Below are positions 51,501 to 62,028 of a stretch of 64,000 bases of DNA, in pieces; within the stretch, counting starts at the first letter, position 1, and every line of letters starts with the position of its first letter. The translations under genes and the position numbers were made by a program. Origin of the DNA: Vavraia culicis subsp. floridensis (lineage: Eukaryota; Microsporidia; Pleistophoridae). The stretch spans positions 134,485-198,484 of the forward strand of contig NW_007360605.1 in NCBI RefSeq assembly GCF_000192795.1, in the 5' to 3' direction. Under the pieces are notes generated by a model. The model worked only from the letters and a program-made list of their open reading frames with translations, made no database searches and was not told where the DNA came from.

Positions 51501-53361
51501 AGACATGTCCTATCGATACGAGTTCTATTATATTTCCCTGTAAATGTATTTCTCGCAGGTTACATCATCGGATAGAAATATGAAACAGTTCATTTAAACA
51601 ATTTGCTTAACATTTCATTGAACATTCACCATTCATAACTAAAGTCGATCTACATCATGTCTTGCAGAGGTGTATATGCGCGTTTAGATATGCGGAAATA
51701 TATAAATATGCTTTGATGATAAAAATATATATCGGGTACATTACGTGGAGATAATCAACCCAATCTTAAGCATGCGTTGGTTTAAGTGCACGAGTTGTTT
51801 CAATGTTGTAAATAACAGAGATAAACGTGTTGTTACAATTTGTACAAAGTGTTCATATCATCTTTAGCATGAAATAGAACATATTTTGTTCTGCAACTTC
51901 CTTTACTAAAATTTAATTCGCCATCAAAATGGTTGTTAGCGTATATCGGCCAAGAAAATGGTGGATCATATGATATAACCTGACTGACTCGCTTGTATTT
52001 ACCGTGATTTAAAATGCGATCAGTGGAATGACAGAAGATAAATAACCTATAGACAATAATAAAGTGCGTAATTGTTACTTTTGTGATCACAGCATTCATC
52101 TTTATGTTGGCATTCTAATCATCCATCAAACATTAGAGTTATTAATCGTGAAGTGGTTGTAGTCTGATTTGCTCAAAATACGATAACTACAAAGCAGATC
52201 GACATTGGATAATCTATCCTTCCTCATCAACCGTAATAGTTACACACAATCATACATATAAGCAAACTCTGGCTGTGATCTCTTGAATATTTGTAATTGG
52301 CCAGGCAAAATGTTGTTGTAAAACCATAGATGGTATTATTGGCCGGTTTGTCCAAGCAAATCGATCAATCCTTCCAGTAAAATAGAACATTTTATCCTTT
52401 AAATTACATAGACAAAAAGAAATACCATCGTCTAGGTCACTTTTCTTGTGAAGCGTTCTAGTTTTTGCTGATAAACAATAGATAGAGAGACATGTTTTGT
52501 GGCTAAAGGTTAATTACGCTCGTATCGAAAGATTTGAAAATAGCTAAGAATAGATCAAAATGATAATTGGAAGGGACGAATAAATCGTATTAAATAAACG
52601 ATAAAGTTTATGTTGCGCACCTTGGATGAAATCAGTGCAGTTTTGAATATGACCCTAAAAGTTAACTGAGGAGTTTAAACATAATTTCGTTCCACATTTT
52701 CGGTTTGCAAGTACATAATAGCAAAATTAAATCCACGTTATTATAAGAATGGTCTTATCTAAGACATAATTATCTGTTTTTTGCCTCCATGATTCATGTA
52801 CTAATAATCGCTCCTATTGCATGTTATAACTAATTTTTGGTACCTTAGTGGTTCATTTCTGCCATGAAACACGGTACGACTAGATTCATAAAAATTGCTA
52901 ATTAACTTATTTGTCATCTTTCTCTATAAAGGCAAATACCTTACAAATTTTACCAAAAATTGCAAATGTACTCGATCAACATGAATGGAGGCAAAAATTG
53001 TACGAGTAGTGCAACGAACTAACGAAAATAAATACTATCAATTTGTGAAATCAATAATATGTCAAGTTCGTGCACCTGACTCAAATTATCGGTACGTATT
53101 CGAATGGTATAACAACAAATAAAGCTTTTCTGAAGTGTAAAGGGTTGTGTTTTCAAGTCAGTTTTGCATTTAGTTCAACGCCAATGTCTGACCTCTGATT
53201 ATTTGTACATATAACGTCAAAAAAAACGCGGTGGTCGCATACAAGATAATGTTTTACAACGTAATTTACAGCAGCTAATTTTTTTTAAATGGTTTAAGGT
53301 ATACCTGACCAACCAGAAAAATCACGTGGATCAAAACGCGTACAAAACAATTTAATAACCA
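48504..53361. other. 4.9-kb gene desert between two homeobox genes
   Basis: AT-rich, with no confident gene. Short items noted are a 26-codon hydrophobic ATG frame after AATTTTTT (49546-49626) whose frame continues past a TAG, and a 45-codon ATG frame at 52985-53122. No tandem repeat, tRNA or intact mobile element was recognised. It could be mutated former coding or regulatory DNA. Confidence 0.5.
52985..53122 (+). CDS. Doubtful micro-ORF
   Basis: 45 codons opening MEAKIVRVVQRTNENKYYQF with two A/T blocks (AAATTTTACC and AAAATTGCAAATG) within 45 bases upstream. The composition is protein-like but no family was recognised and there is no C-run. It is listed because real short genes exist here (NOP10). 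Confidence 0.2.
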   Translation: MEAKIVRVVQRTNENKYYQFVKSIICQVRAPDSNYRYVFEWYNNK

Positions 53362-53802
53362 TTAAATGCTTTTTTCATCCTCATCCGATTTATTTTTAAT
53401 CTGTATTCCACAGCTATTTATGATCTCTACCAACTTGGTGCTCGGCACATCAAACACCTCCTCCTCATTTCCATCCGCGTTTATCTCCTTCTGCACGAAT
53501 TTGTTATATTCATTCACAAATGCTCTATCGGACGAGTTTTTGCTCGTATCTTTCTTCTTGCAAATTTGCCTTTTGTTCTGGAACCAGACCTGAACTGATC
53601 TTTGCGATATTCCCAACAGCAATGCAAGTTCATTACGTGTCTCAGTGGACGGAAAGTTAGTTATGTTGTAGACTGCCTTGAGGACAGACTGTTGTAGCAA
53701 TGTTTTCTTTACCTTCATGCCATAATACGACTTCCTTCGTCGCAAAGAATTTATTTTTAATAGACCTAGCGCTGCGTCTACTTCGGTCTTGCTGATTTGC
53801 AT
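53362..53802 (-). CDS. Homeodomain transcription factor 2 (paralogue of factor 1)
   Basis: A 146-residue protein with a homeodomain at about residues 30-89: KKTLLQQSVLKAVYNITNFP, then STETRNELALLLGIS, then QRSVQVWFQNKRQICKKK. It shares about two thirds of homeodomain positions with the gene at 48072-48503, has the same FPST and ELALLLG blocks and the same recognition-helix core VWFQNKRQ. Similarity continues outside the domain: an N-terminal helix (EVDAALGLLKINSLRRRKS versus ADSIIGILRLRNFQRRE) and a C-terminal tail (VFDVPSTKLVEIINSCG). The start is set at 53802, matching the paralogue; 17 further residues to 53853 are possible. Same strand and 4.9 kb from its relative. Confidence 0.92.
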   Translation of the reverse strand: MQISKTEVDAALGLLKINSLRRRKSYYGMKVKKTLLQQSVLKAVYNITNFPSTETRNELALLLGISQRSVQVWFQNKRQICKKKDTSKNSSDRAFVNEYNKFVQKEINADGNEEEVFDVPSTKLVEIINSCGIQIKNKSDEDEKSI

Positions 53803-55792
53803 TGCTTTGTGTCCTTGTTCATTTATATGATCAGATTTATGAATGCCAATCAAAATGAAATTAGTTAGTCCAATTTTACCTTTTAGGGAACCGAAACCAA
53901 ATATTACTTATGTCAAGCCGCTAATATACAGGACTTGCCGACAATATAAAGACAAATTAGCATATCACGGAAATTTGCGGACTAATTGTAATAATGGCGA
54001 CATGTTCTAATGCCGATTCGTATCACAAAATATTGATTACCCGGTTACTTCATTAAAACGATAAGAAAAACGTGAAGACACGATAAAGATAAAAAAATGA
54101 AGTGAGCTCGAACTGTTGTTGTAATTGACAGCAGAGTGACAAGCGGGTGGATGACCGTAACAATGAGGGTGGATAAAAAGCGTCCAGGCAAAACGTATAG
54201 CGCGAGGAATACAAATATTTTAATTTATTCCAGCTTTAATTACACTCGAATCATATTACAATTAAATAATTTCGATACTTATTAACAGTAATTAAGGTAA
54301 AATTAGCAATAAATCAAATTTACGACTTTTCACATCCAGTAATCTGTATTACGTGTCCATGTGTTTTATCACTTCATTCACATTAAAGTGAGAGCACTGT
54401 AAACACGTCAAAAGTCAATAAATTTTCATTTATATTGGACATTATTCAACGAAAGGGTCAAAATATAGGTTATATGCACGAAATACATACATATGATTTT
54501 TTTTATCGATTTTACATTCTCATATTGGTTTAACACAGTATAATTCTCTGGAAACTTGTCAAAACTTCAATTATTACTTTATTAACCAAATTATTGTTTG
54601 TTACATCAGTGCATATAATCCAGCATGATTAATCACGTTATCGCAATCAGCTCATCGCCCGATCAAAATATAAATATTTAATTCATTGATTTATTAATTA
54701 TCATGACACTGGCTCAATAAAGGTATATTAATGGCATACTGCCTTTATTAATTCGCATACATCGCCTACATACGTATTAGGAACAATATAACCTCGATTA
54801 ATGCTCCCTCTGTAAAAATGAATTGCATGTCGTACAATTTGTTCTGAATTAGTTCGCATACTGAGTAATGTAATACTTGAATTTCTTCACAGAAATACGC
54901 TATAGAAGGTTGAAGCTTGCATTGGACTACAGTGGCAGGTCTCCGTACTAGGTTGACAAATTTACAAGCAACTTGATAAACATATAATCCGGAATGAAAA
55001 TTCAGTTAGAAGCCAGTTAGATAAAAGTGCTGTCAATTTGATGAATGCAGGCCTAAGACAGTCATGAAGAATGTGCTTTACAAACCGCTCACTGGCAGAA
55101 CAACTTAACAGAGGGACAGTTCAAAAGGTGTTTTAAATCTTGTAGACATACCGATCAGTGAACAATAAGATTTTTGAGGTTTTGTAATTCACAGTCTTGG
55201 CTGGTACTCAGGAAAAATTTATTTAATGTCGATATAGGACAGCGATTTCAAAAGAAACTTCTTGAAACGGTTAACACTGTTCGTTGTCTATGGTTGTTTA
55301 GTGCGGCACGAAAGAACCAAAATTTACAATAAGATATCAAATGAAGTAATACAACCGAAATGATCTGATTTTAGAAATTATGTCGTAAGATTGGCAGAGA
55401 AAATGAATATTGCTATGTTATACGAACAAGAGCATAAAATTCAAATGATTAGGAACATGTTACGGATCTTTTGTGATTTACCAAATTATCTGCACCCCAA
55501 TGCGTACAGTGTTTCCAGCTGATAGGATAAAACTGGGATAAATCCAAATGCGTTTGGAGAAATTCCAATGGAATACGAACAGTCTGAACGTAAGCAACAA
55601 TCGTATCAGCTAATTTACGTTGAATTGTAGCATAGTTTACGGCTGCTTTGATTCATATTGGTATTTTGTAACAGCTGAGGTTTAATCAGGTTTGACATGG
55701 TATGGTAGCATAAAAAGTATTAGCATACTGAGCGACCGGTACCAAATACTGACTCTCATTCCAAAAATAACACTTTATGGGAAATGTCTTAT
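53803..55792. other. Gene-poor AT-rich region
   Basis: No supported gene. A 44-codon ATG frame near 54162 (MRVDKKRPGKTYSARN) is not assignable. The rightward frame at 55692-56048 overlaps a better leftward coding remnant and is treated as its shadow. Confidence 0.5.
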
Positions 55793-56218
55793 TTATGATT
55801 CATTATCAAACTTAAATACATGGTTAAAGCATACATTATGGTGCATTATTAAAAAGCTGATTCCTTCAGCCCGTGTATTTTCTATCACTTTCGTGCCGTC
55901 ATTGCGAGTTTTTACCCGTTGTACTTTTCAGACGAAAAAAGCGAATATCAGCTGTTCTACACCATTAGGAATGGCACTGAACGAACCGTTGTGCAAAATC
56001 ATCAATGCTTTAGAATACTGCACATGTACCAGGCAGTTATGTATGTGAGCGTTTTTTCCTCGGTAGGAATTAGTTCTTACGATGTCGCCGTATTTATTTC
56101 GATCATTACTCGCGTAATATGCTTTACTCATTTTTGTTGCACCAAACTCATCATCAAGCATATCCTCTGTATTTATATCGAGTCGTTTTGATGCGTCTCT
56201 CTCATTCCGTGTTAATGT
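55793..56218 (-). pseudogene. Decayed ORF with internal stop, possible transposase remnant
   Basis: Leftward, one reading frame stays open from 56218 to a stop at 55793 except for a single TGA (55928-55930). It reads as protein on both sides: MLDDEFGATKMSKAYYASND and ALMILHNGSFSAIPNGVEQL before the stop, KVQRVKTRNDGTKVIENTRA after it. The NGSF..IP...QL segment resembles the DGTF..P..F.QL block around the first catalytic Asp of MULE-type transposases (Asp would be Asn here). That similarity is short and tentative. No terminal repeats were found. Confidence 0.4.
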
Positions 56219-57150
56219 CTAAATTTCTCATTTTGCTTCACTCCGTCTGTAAAATGTGACAGGATATACCGCACTCAAAATTACTTTATTAATCCGCAGT
56301 ATTTACAAAGTTTAATAATTTGCCTTTTACGTTTTTGTTGCATGCCAAGAATAACCAAGAACATAATACACATTTGTTTTGTTATTTAATTTCTTATACA
56401 TCACCAAGCACGTAATGATTTTCATTGACATGTCAAATTCAAAAAAAAATTTTATATTGGTTCCTGCAATCAATTATTTTGGAGTGGAAGATCTGCGCAT
56501 TGGTCAGATATGCTCTCCAGTTCGGGTGACATACATGGTAGCTGGTCTCATGCATGTCACTCATCGCGTTTGACTGTGCTCAATGGAGGAACAATACGCG
56601 ATGAAAAAAACTATTTATTGTGCTTTGATCATAAATTAGCACATTTTAATTAAAAACCATTGACGCACATATAACACAACAAAGGACTTGTACAACACGC
56701 ATCCATTTTTGATTGTTTTGCATTTTCGTAATTACTTCTCTTTTTAGCACCGAACTTGCATTTTTTAACACTTCTACGAAATTTGCAACTAAAACCATAC
56801 TATGCACACAGCACACTCTGTTTGTATGCGGCAGGTGTTCAGGTACTCTCCGTTCTGGTTCAATCCTGAGGTGAAAAGTTGCTCGGTATGTCACGCCATC
56901 CCTCGCACAACTACGCCAATGTTTTGCTTTTTTGGCTTATACCAATGAGAACATTGCCATACCACAACTAACCAATCACAATCGGCTATTTCTTTCCTTT
57001 CAGTCCTTACTTAAAGGATTTCTGAGCGTACGATTGGTCCAATACGTATTCGGTACTGTAACAGTTAGAAGAACGCACGCCATTTATCTCATGTTGTACA
57101 CCGTTCTACGTGCTTATCACTCGATTTATTTTTGTTTTCGTTTTAATCCC
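56219..57150. other. Intergenic upstream of actin
   Basis: Frames at 56379-56573 and 56646-56894 have no start signal or domain. No repeats. Confidence 0.55.
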
Positions 57151-57196
57151 AAAATTTTTATAAAAGAAATTTTAAATTCGACCCCCAGTAAAAAGG
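57151..57196 (+). promoter_or_regulatory. Actin start signal
   Basis: AAAATTTTTATAAAAG (57151-57166), a second AAATTTTAAATT-type block and CCCCC at 57182-57186 precede the ATG by 10 to 45 bases. Confidence 0.65.
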
Positions 57197-58330
57197 ATGA
57201 GCTCAGAAAGTGCGCCAGCAATAGTAATTGATAATGGATCAGGTATGTGTAAGGCAGGGTTTGCAGGTGATGATGCGCCGCGCTCGGTGTTCCCATGCAT
57301 CGTGGGGACGCCTAGGCACCAGGGTGTGATGGTCGGAATGGGACAGAAGGATTCATATGTCGGTGACGAGGCACAGTCCAAGAGGGGTATCCTGTCACTG
57401 AAGTATCCTATAGAACACGGAATTGTTCTGGACTGGAAGGCTATGGAGAAAATATGGCACCACACGTTTTATAACGAGCTCAGAGTTGCACCGGAGGAGC
57501 ATCCCGTGCTGATGACTGAGGCACCGATCAATCCTAAGGTTAACAGGGAGAGGATGTTGCAGATCGCTTTTGAGACATTCAATGTGCCTTCTTTCTACGT
57601 CTCTATCCAGGCCGTGCTTTCTTTATACGCATCGGGCAGAACAACAGGATTGGTTTTGGATTCTGGCGACGGTGTCACGCACATTGTTCCGATCTACGAG
57701 GGATACTCGCTGCCACATGCCATGATGAGGCTTGACTTTGCAGGAAGGGATGTAACCGATTATTTCATCAAGCTGCTCAAAGAAAACGGATACTCGCTTG
57801 TCACGACGGCTGAGAGAGAAATCGCACGTGACTGCAAGGAGAGTACGTGTTACGTTGCTGTAGACTTTGCAGAGGAGCTGAAAAGATACGAGAATGCTGA
57901 GAAAGAGATTGTTAAGACGTATGAGCTGCCTGATGGTAATGTTCTCAAATTAGGAAATCAGGTGTTCCGAGCGCCTGAGATGCTCTTCAACCCTTCATTG
58001 TCAGGATTTGAGCTGCCAGGAATCCATGAGACCATTTATAACTCCATTATGAGATGCGACGTTGATATAAGAAAATGCCTGTACAGCAATATCGTGCTCA
58101 GCGGTGGAACAACGATGTATCCAGGCATATCAGATCGTTTACAGAAGGAAATTTCGGCGTTGGCGCCTCCATCAATTCAGGTTAAGGTTATTGCACCACC
58201 CGAGCGAAAATACAGTGTGTGGATCGGTGGAAGTATCCTGGCCTCGTTGTCGACTTTCCAGACTATGTGGATCACGAAGGATGAGTACGCAGAGATAGGA
58301 CCCAGCGTGGTGCACAGCAAGTGCTTCTAA
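57197..58330 (+). CDS. ACT1: Actin
   Basis: A 377-residue protein colinear with eukaryotic actin. It has the phosphate-1 loop [39 protein letters not shown], the [19 protein letters not shown] block, the second phosphate loop [20 protein letters not shown], the adenosine motif [16 protein letters not shown], and the end [20 protein letters not shown]. Catalytic Gln137 and the ATP-binding glycines are present. It shows the divergence usual for microsporidian actins (for example [17 protein letters not shown] where most actins have EIVRDIKEKLCYVALDF). Codon use is richer in G+C than in the LRR genes, consistent with high expression. The strong start signal lies directly upstream. Confidence 0.98.
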   Translation: MSSESAPAIVIDNGSGMCKAGFAGDDAPRSVFPCIVGTPRHQGVMVGMGQKDSYVGDEAQSKRGILSLKYPIEHGIVLDWKAMEKIWHHTFYNELRVAPEEHPVLMTEAPINPKVNRERMLQIAFETFNVPSFYVSIQAVLSLYASGRTTGLVLDSGDGVTHIVPIYEGYSLPHAMMRLDFAGRDVTDYFIKLLKENGYSLVTTAEREIARDCKESTCYVAVDFAEELKRYENAEKEIVKTYELPDGNVLKLGNQVFRAPEMLFNPSLSGFELPGIHETIYNSIMRCDVDIRKCLYSNIVLSGGTTMYPGISDRLQKEISALAPPSIQVKVIAPPERKYSVWIGGSILASLSTFQTMWITKDEYAEIGPSVVHSKCF

Positions 58331-58663
58331 ATGATTAAATGAAAGTTATTTGAACGTTTTGAGAGTGTTTTAAGTGGTTTTTGTCTAACTAGAGGGCAAT
58401 ATTTCGCCGATATGTTTTATTATGGGGTAAGTTCTATGGTATGACCGTCGGATGGGGACTCACGATTTGCTCGGATTGTGCTACATGTAAAATTTTGGAA
58501 TAACAAAAAGTTTAATTAGCAGACCAGCGTTATGAGACACAGATCCATGGTCATTCCTAAGCTTAGGAGAGTGTGTTTGAATGGTAATATTGTGAAGTAT
58601 AAAAATTTTATTGTGGCAAATAGATGAACCACTAGTCGAAAATTGCAGCGGTTCGATTCCGCG
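58331..58663. other. Spacer containing a tRNA-like B box
   Basis: GGTTCGATTCC at 58650-58660 matches the Pol III B-box consensus, and TGGCAAATAG (58614) resembles an A box, but no acceptor stem can be formed. Not called as a tRNA. Confidence 0.4.
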
Positions 58664-58861
58664 ATGAATCATCCTTATTCACGAAAAAGTCACATTTTCC
58701 TCGTTGATTATGGAAAACCAATTCTAAGAAGCCTTCATCATATAAATGGATTTGCATTGTTTAGATGTGATGGAGAACTTCAGCATTATAATAAATCGCC
58801 GAAGCTGATGTGTTATGAGAGGATAGATGAACGTGCTTTTAGTAAAAAAATGGCCGAATAG
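58664..58861 (+). CDS. Small hypothetical ORF
   Basis: 65 residues from an ATG (MNHPYSRKSHIFLVDYGKPI ... AFSKKMAE). An AAAAATTTTATT block lies ~55 bases upstream, but there is no C-run near the ATG. The composition is protein-like with basic ends. No domain recognised. Confidence 0.28.
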   Translation: MNHPYSRKSHIFLVDYGKPILRSLHHINGFALFRCDGELQHYNKSPKLMCYERIDERAFSKKMAE

Positions 58862-59438
58862 TTTTGCTTTCGAGTATTTCACTTATATTGAAATATGTTT
58901 AAAGTGTTTATTAACTGTTTGCTATCATTCTGTTGTATTTTTGTAGCATTTTCTGTGCATAGGTTCGTTCACAGCTCCTCTTTTGTTTACCTTGACTATC
59001 AAATTAAGGATGTGATGACAGTTCGCTGAACTGTCAGAAAGAATCTGTTAGTAGATAACGATATTTGTTGTAAATGTTGTGGGTGTTTACGTTAACAGAT
59101 CTAAGAACAAGTTTATTCCTTTGTCTTGCGTTTGAACCAAGACATATGTGTTATTTCATAAGCAGTGCACTTAGCCACACAGAAAACAGTCAAAATATCA
59201 AGTTATTTGATAAATCCATTTGATTTTGCTTATTTTTGACAACTTAGCAAGTATTTGCTTTAATTCTCGTAACTTTGTTGATTGCTTATGTTTTGTTTTC
59301 TCCAGTATGAAATGATTTACCAGTGAAGAAATGGAAGAACATACAGCATAAGATAATACCTTAGAAATGGCAATCTGTCATTTTATAGAGTAGAAATACA
59401 TGACCAATTGTTAGCAGCTTGCTGTGCTCATTGCACAA
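58862..59438. other. Intergenic, nothing recognised
   Basis: AT-rich, no frame, repeat or RNA supported. Confidence 0.6.
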
Positions 59439-59669
59439 TCAATAATTTGTTCTGTGAACAAGTCCTGTATGTATTGACCAATACCTACTGTCCAAAATTG
59501 TCTGTACTTTGTTTAACCCCAAAACAAAAAGAGCACGATTCGCTGCCATCTGGGATGTATGATTAGGGCCATTCAAGAATCGAAAAGCGGTAACGCGTGT
59601 GGAAGGTTGAACAACAATGTGTATTGAGTACGCTGCACCTCGAAGCTGCCTGGAGCTAGCTTTAGACAT
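59439..59669 (-). pseudogene. Possible transposon-derived fragment
   Basis: A 76-codon ATG frame reading SSRQLRGAAYSIHIVVQPS, then NGPNHTSQMAANRALFVLG. The C/R-x-G-A-x-S, strand and N-H-T order recalls the end of FLYWCH zinc-binding modules that accompany MULE transposases (R..GRA....GPHNH), but the zinc cysteines are missing. It has no promoter signal and is preceded by a stop. It may be a degraded element piece or chance. Confidence 0.25.
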
Positions 59670-60390
59670 AGGTTAAAATAACTAACGATAACTAGTGCTT
59701 AAACAGGCAGTTTTGTAGTTCTAACAAAGGCTTGTAGAAGTAGATTACTAGTGCCTAACGAAAAATATTATGGCTAAGATATGGCCTGAAGAACATATTT
59801 AACAGAATATATGATCACTGGATTAGATTGTCATAAAAATCATGCAAATATGATAGTTTGGTTCCTAGAAATTGAATCAAACACTCTTAATGTGCAACCA
59901 GTGTTTGTGCCCTAAAATATGTATTGGATACAAGGATCGATTCGTAAACGTAAAGCCCCTTCAATAACCCTGAGTAAAACAACAAAAATTTTATATTTAA
60001 TGCATTACGATCGTGATGAGAATAAAAGACTAGAAAATGCTATGTTAATTTGCCAGTCAGAGTGTATCTTGATTTCGAACTGGTAAACTAAGGAAGATGA
60101 ACCACAAAAAATAGAAATAGGTTTGAATTACTCCTGAAAGTAAAATGTTTAATGCTTAAATTGAAAAAATTGTGCCCCTAACCTCAACCTTAAAAGGTGA
60201 CACAATCTTGGGATACTAGGCGAATCATTTTTTTGGTGTTTTATTTTCATTATGGCCCGTTCCGCAAGCAATAGTTTAATCCAATTTCATGAACAAAATG
60301 CTATTAAGTTTATAAGATAAACGCTACGAAGGTTTATATATGTGAAATGATGGTTTAGCACTTCTGAAAAAAATTTAATATGACTAATAA
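59670..60390. other. Intergenic upstream of the aminopeptidase
   Basis: No supported gene or repeat. Confidence 0.6.
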
Positions 60391-60406
60391 AATTTGTACC
60401 CTCAAA
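60391..60406 (+). promoter_or_regulatory. AAATTT + CCC start signal of the aminopeptidase
   Basis: AATTTGTACCCTCAAA leads directly into the ATG at 60407, favouring it over the in-frame ATG at 60380. Confidence 0.6.
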
Positions 60407-61792
60407 ATGTCACTCATCACTGATTACCTCAAGTACTTAGATCGCTGCTTAACGCCCTACCATGTTGTAGTGGAGACCATTACAATCTTGGACGAACAAG
60501 GATACAAGCGAATATCACTGCAGGATCTTGATAGTATCGGTCCTGGGAAGTACTACATATTTGTGTTCAACACGGTAATAATACCGATCGTAATACCTGT
60601 TGACCCTGTGGGTATCCGTATGGTAGCTACGCACAGTGACAGCCCGGTTCTAAAGCTAAAGCCAAATTTTAGTGATACAGCCGAAAATATGTGCATCGCT
60701 CGATTGCGTCCCTACGGGGGTGGATTGTGGCACACATGGTTCGACCGTTCGTTGAGTGTTGGTGGATTGGTTATGCTCAAGAACGGCAGGCGAGTTCTTG
60801 TTGATAGGATGTTCGATGTGGTCGTGCCTTCATTGCCACCGCATTTAAATAATTCTAAGGTGTATAACAACGGTTTTTTGTATGACAAGGAGCGTGTTTT
60901 GAACGGGTTGGTGATGGTGGATACAAAATTAGATGACAAGGTTTTTACAGGTCAGGGCTTCGATATGGATGACAAGGTTGGAAACAGATGTGATTCTGGG
61001 TGTGGAAAATGTGAGAGTAATGATGAACATGATAGATCGCTCAGTAGCAATTCTGTGTTGGTCGAAGAAAATAGTCTGCATGCTAACAGTCAACCAACAT
61101 GCCAGGACAAAAGTATGCTCGATACAAGGGATAAGAGCGAGAATGACGTGCATTTTAAACTAGAAGATATAATTTCGCACAATCTTTCGCTTTATGACTT
61201 AGCACATGCAGAAATACTCAATGAGCAACTCATAATGAGTGCTAGACAGGACAATCTCCTATCAACATTTGTGGGCCTAAAGGCGTTAAACACCGAAGGA
61301 CGGAGCATCAAGGTGCTCGCAGTATTTGATTTTGAAGAAATAGGCTCAATGCAGCTTGATGGTGCAAGGTGTACATTCCTAAAGGATGTGTATACCCGTC
61401 TTCAAAAGAACCTTGCGAACCCTTATGACTCAATGATCATAAGCCTGGATGTCGCTCACACGTACAATTTTAATTACGATGAATTCTACGAGAAGAAGCA
61501 TCGTATAAAGTTCAACAAAGGTATTGTAGTTAAGCATAGCGCAGCGTATGCTACGGATATGGATGGAACCGCGTTTATAAAGCAGCTGTCGGGTTTTAAG
61601 TGTCAAGATTTTTGTCTAAGAAACGACATAAGAGGTGGCGGTACCATAGGAACAATGCTCAGCACACTCTTGGGGACACGATGCATTGATCTTGGATCAC
61701 CGATAATGGCTATGCACTCGATACGTGAAACGAGCTCTTGCAAGGATGTAACGGACACTTTCCAATTGCTGTACGATTTCTACAAATCATGA
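60407..61792 (+). CDS. Aspartyl aminopeptidase (M18 metallopeptidase)
   Basis: A 461-residue enzyme that removes N-terminal Asp/Glu from peptides, probably in cytosol or vacuole. All metal-site residues of the family are visible: His76 in ATHSDSPVLKLKP, Asp282 in SARQDNLLS, catalytic Glu310 and Glu311 in FDFEEIGS, Asp348 in SLDVAH, and His437 in MHSIRE. GGGLWHTWFDRSL, which lines the pocket and dimer interface, is intact. About 65 extra hydrophilic residues (~185-250, Asp/Asn/Ser/Cys-rich) are inserted before the zinc ligand Asp282. The start at 60407 directly follows AATTTGTACCCTCAAA. It would recycle peptides, useful to a parasite living on host amino acids. Confidence 0.93.
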   Translation: MSLITDYLKYLDRCLTPYHVVVETITILDEQGYKRISLQDLDSIGPGKYYIFVFNTVIIPIVIPVDPVGIRMVATHSDSPVLKLKPNFSDTAENMCIARLRPYGGGLWHTWFDRSLSVGGLVMLKNGRRVLVDRMFDVVVPSLPPHLNNSKVYNNGFLYDKERVLNGLVMVDTKLDDKVFTGQGFDMDDKVGNRCDSGCGKCESNDEHDRSLSSNSVLVEENSLHANSQPTCQDKSMLDTRDKSENDVHFKLEDIISHNLSLYDLAHAEILNEQLIMSARQDNLLSTFVGLKALNTEGRSIKVLAVFDFEEIGSMQLDGARCTFLKDVYTRLQKNLANPYDSMIISLDVAHTYNFNYDEFYEKKHRIKFNKGIVVKHSAAYATDMDGTAFIKQLSGFKCQDFCLRNDIRGGGTIGTMLSTLLGTRCIDLGSPIMAMHSIRETSSCKDVTDTFQLLYDFYKS

Positions 61793-62028
61793 TAACAAAT
61801 GATTAAAACAATGCGGTTTACCCGAATATTACTGTTGTTAAAGGATACTTCATTTGATGTTGATCTGAAGATGTATAAGTTCTAACAATGCTGTTTTTAA
61901 TTCCTGAGCTGTTCCAACGCGTTCAGCTGCTACCTTTTTACTAAAAGTTGTTTGCTTATCTCTTCACACAGCAGCAACACCCAAACAAACGCGTTCAGCT
62001 ACCACTAACTTATTTATTTATGACCGAC
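61793..62028. other. Convergent spacer
   Basis: Short 3' region between the aminopeptidase and MCM6. Nothing recognised. Confidence 0.6.

Noticed and set aside
55692..56191. Rightward frames opposite the decayed leftward ORF
   Set aside because: They begin at non-ATG codons and mirror the better leftward frame.
58607..58667. Possible tRNA around an exact B box
   Set aside because: No 7-bp acceptor stem or anticodon arm could be folded at the right spacing.
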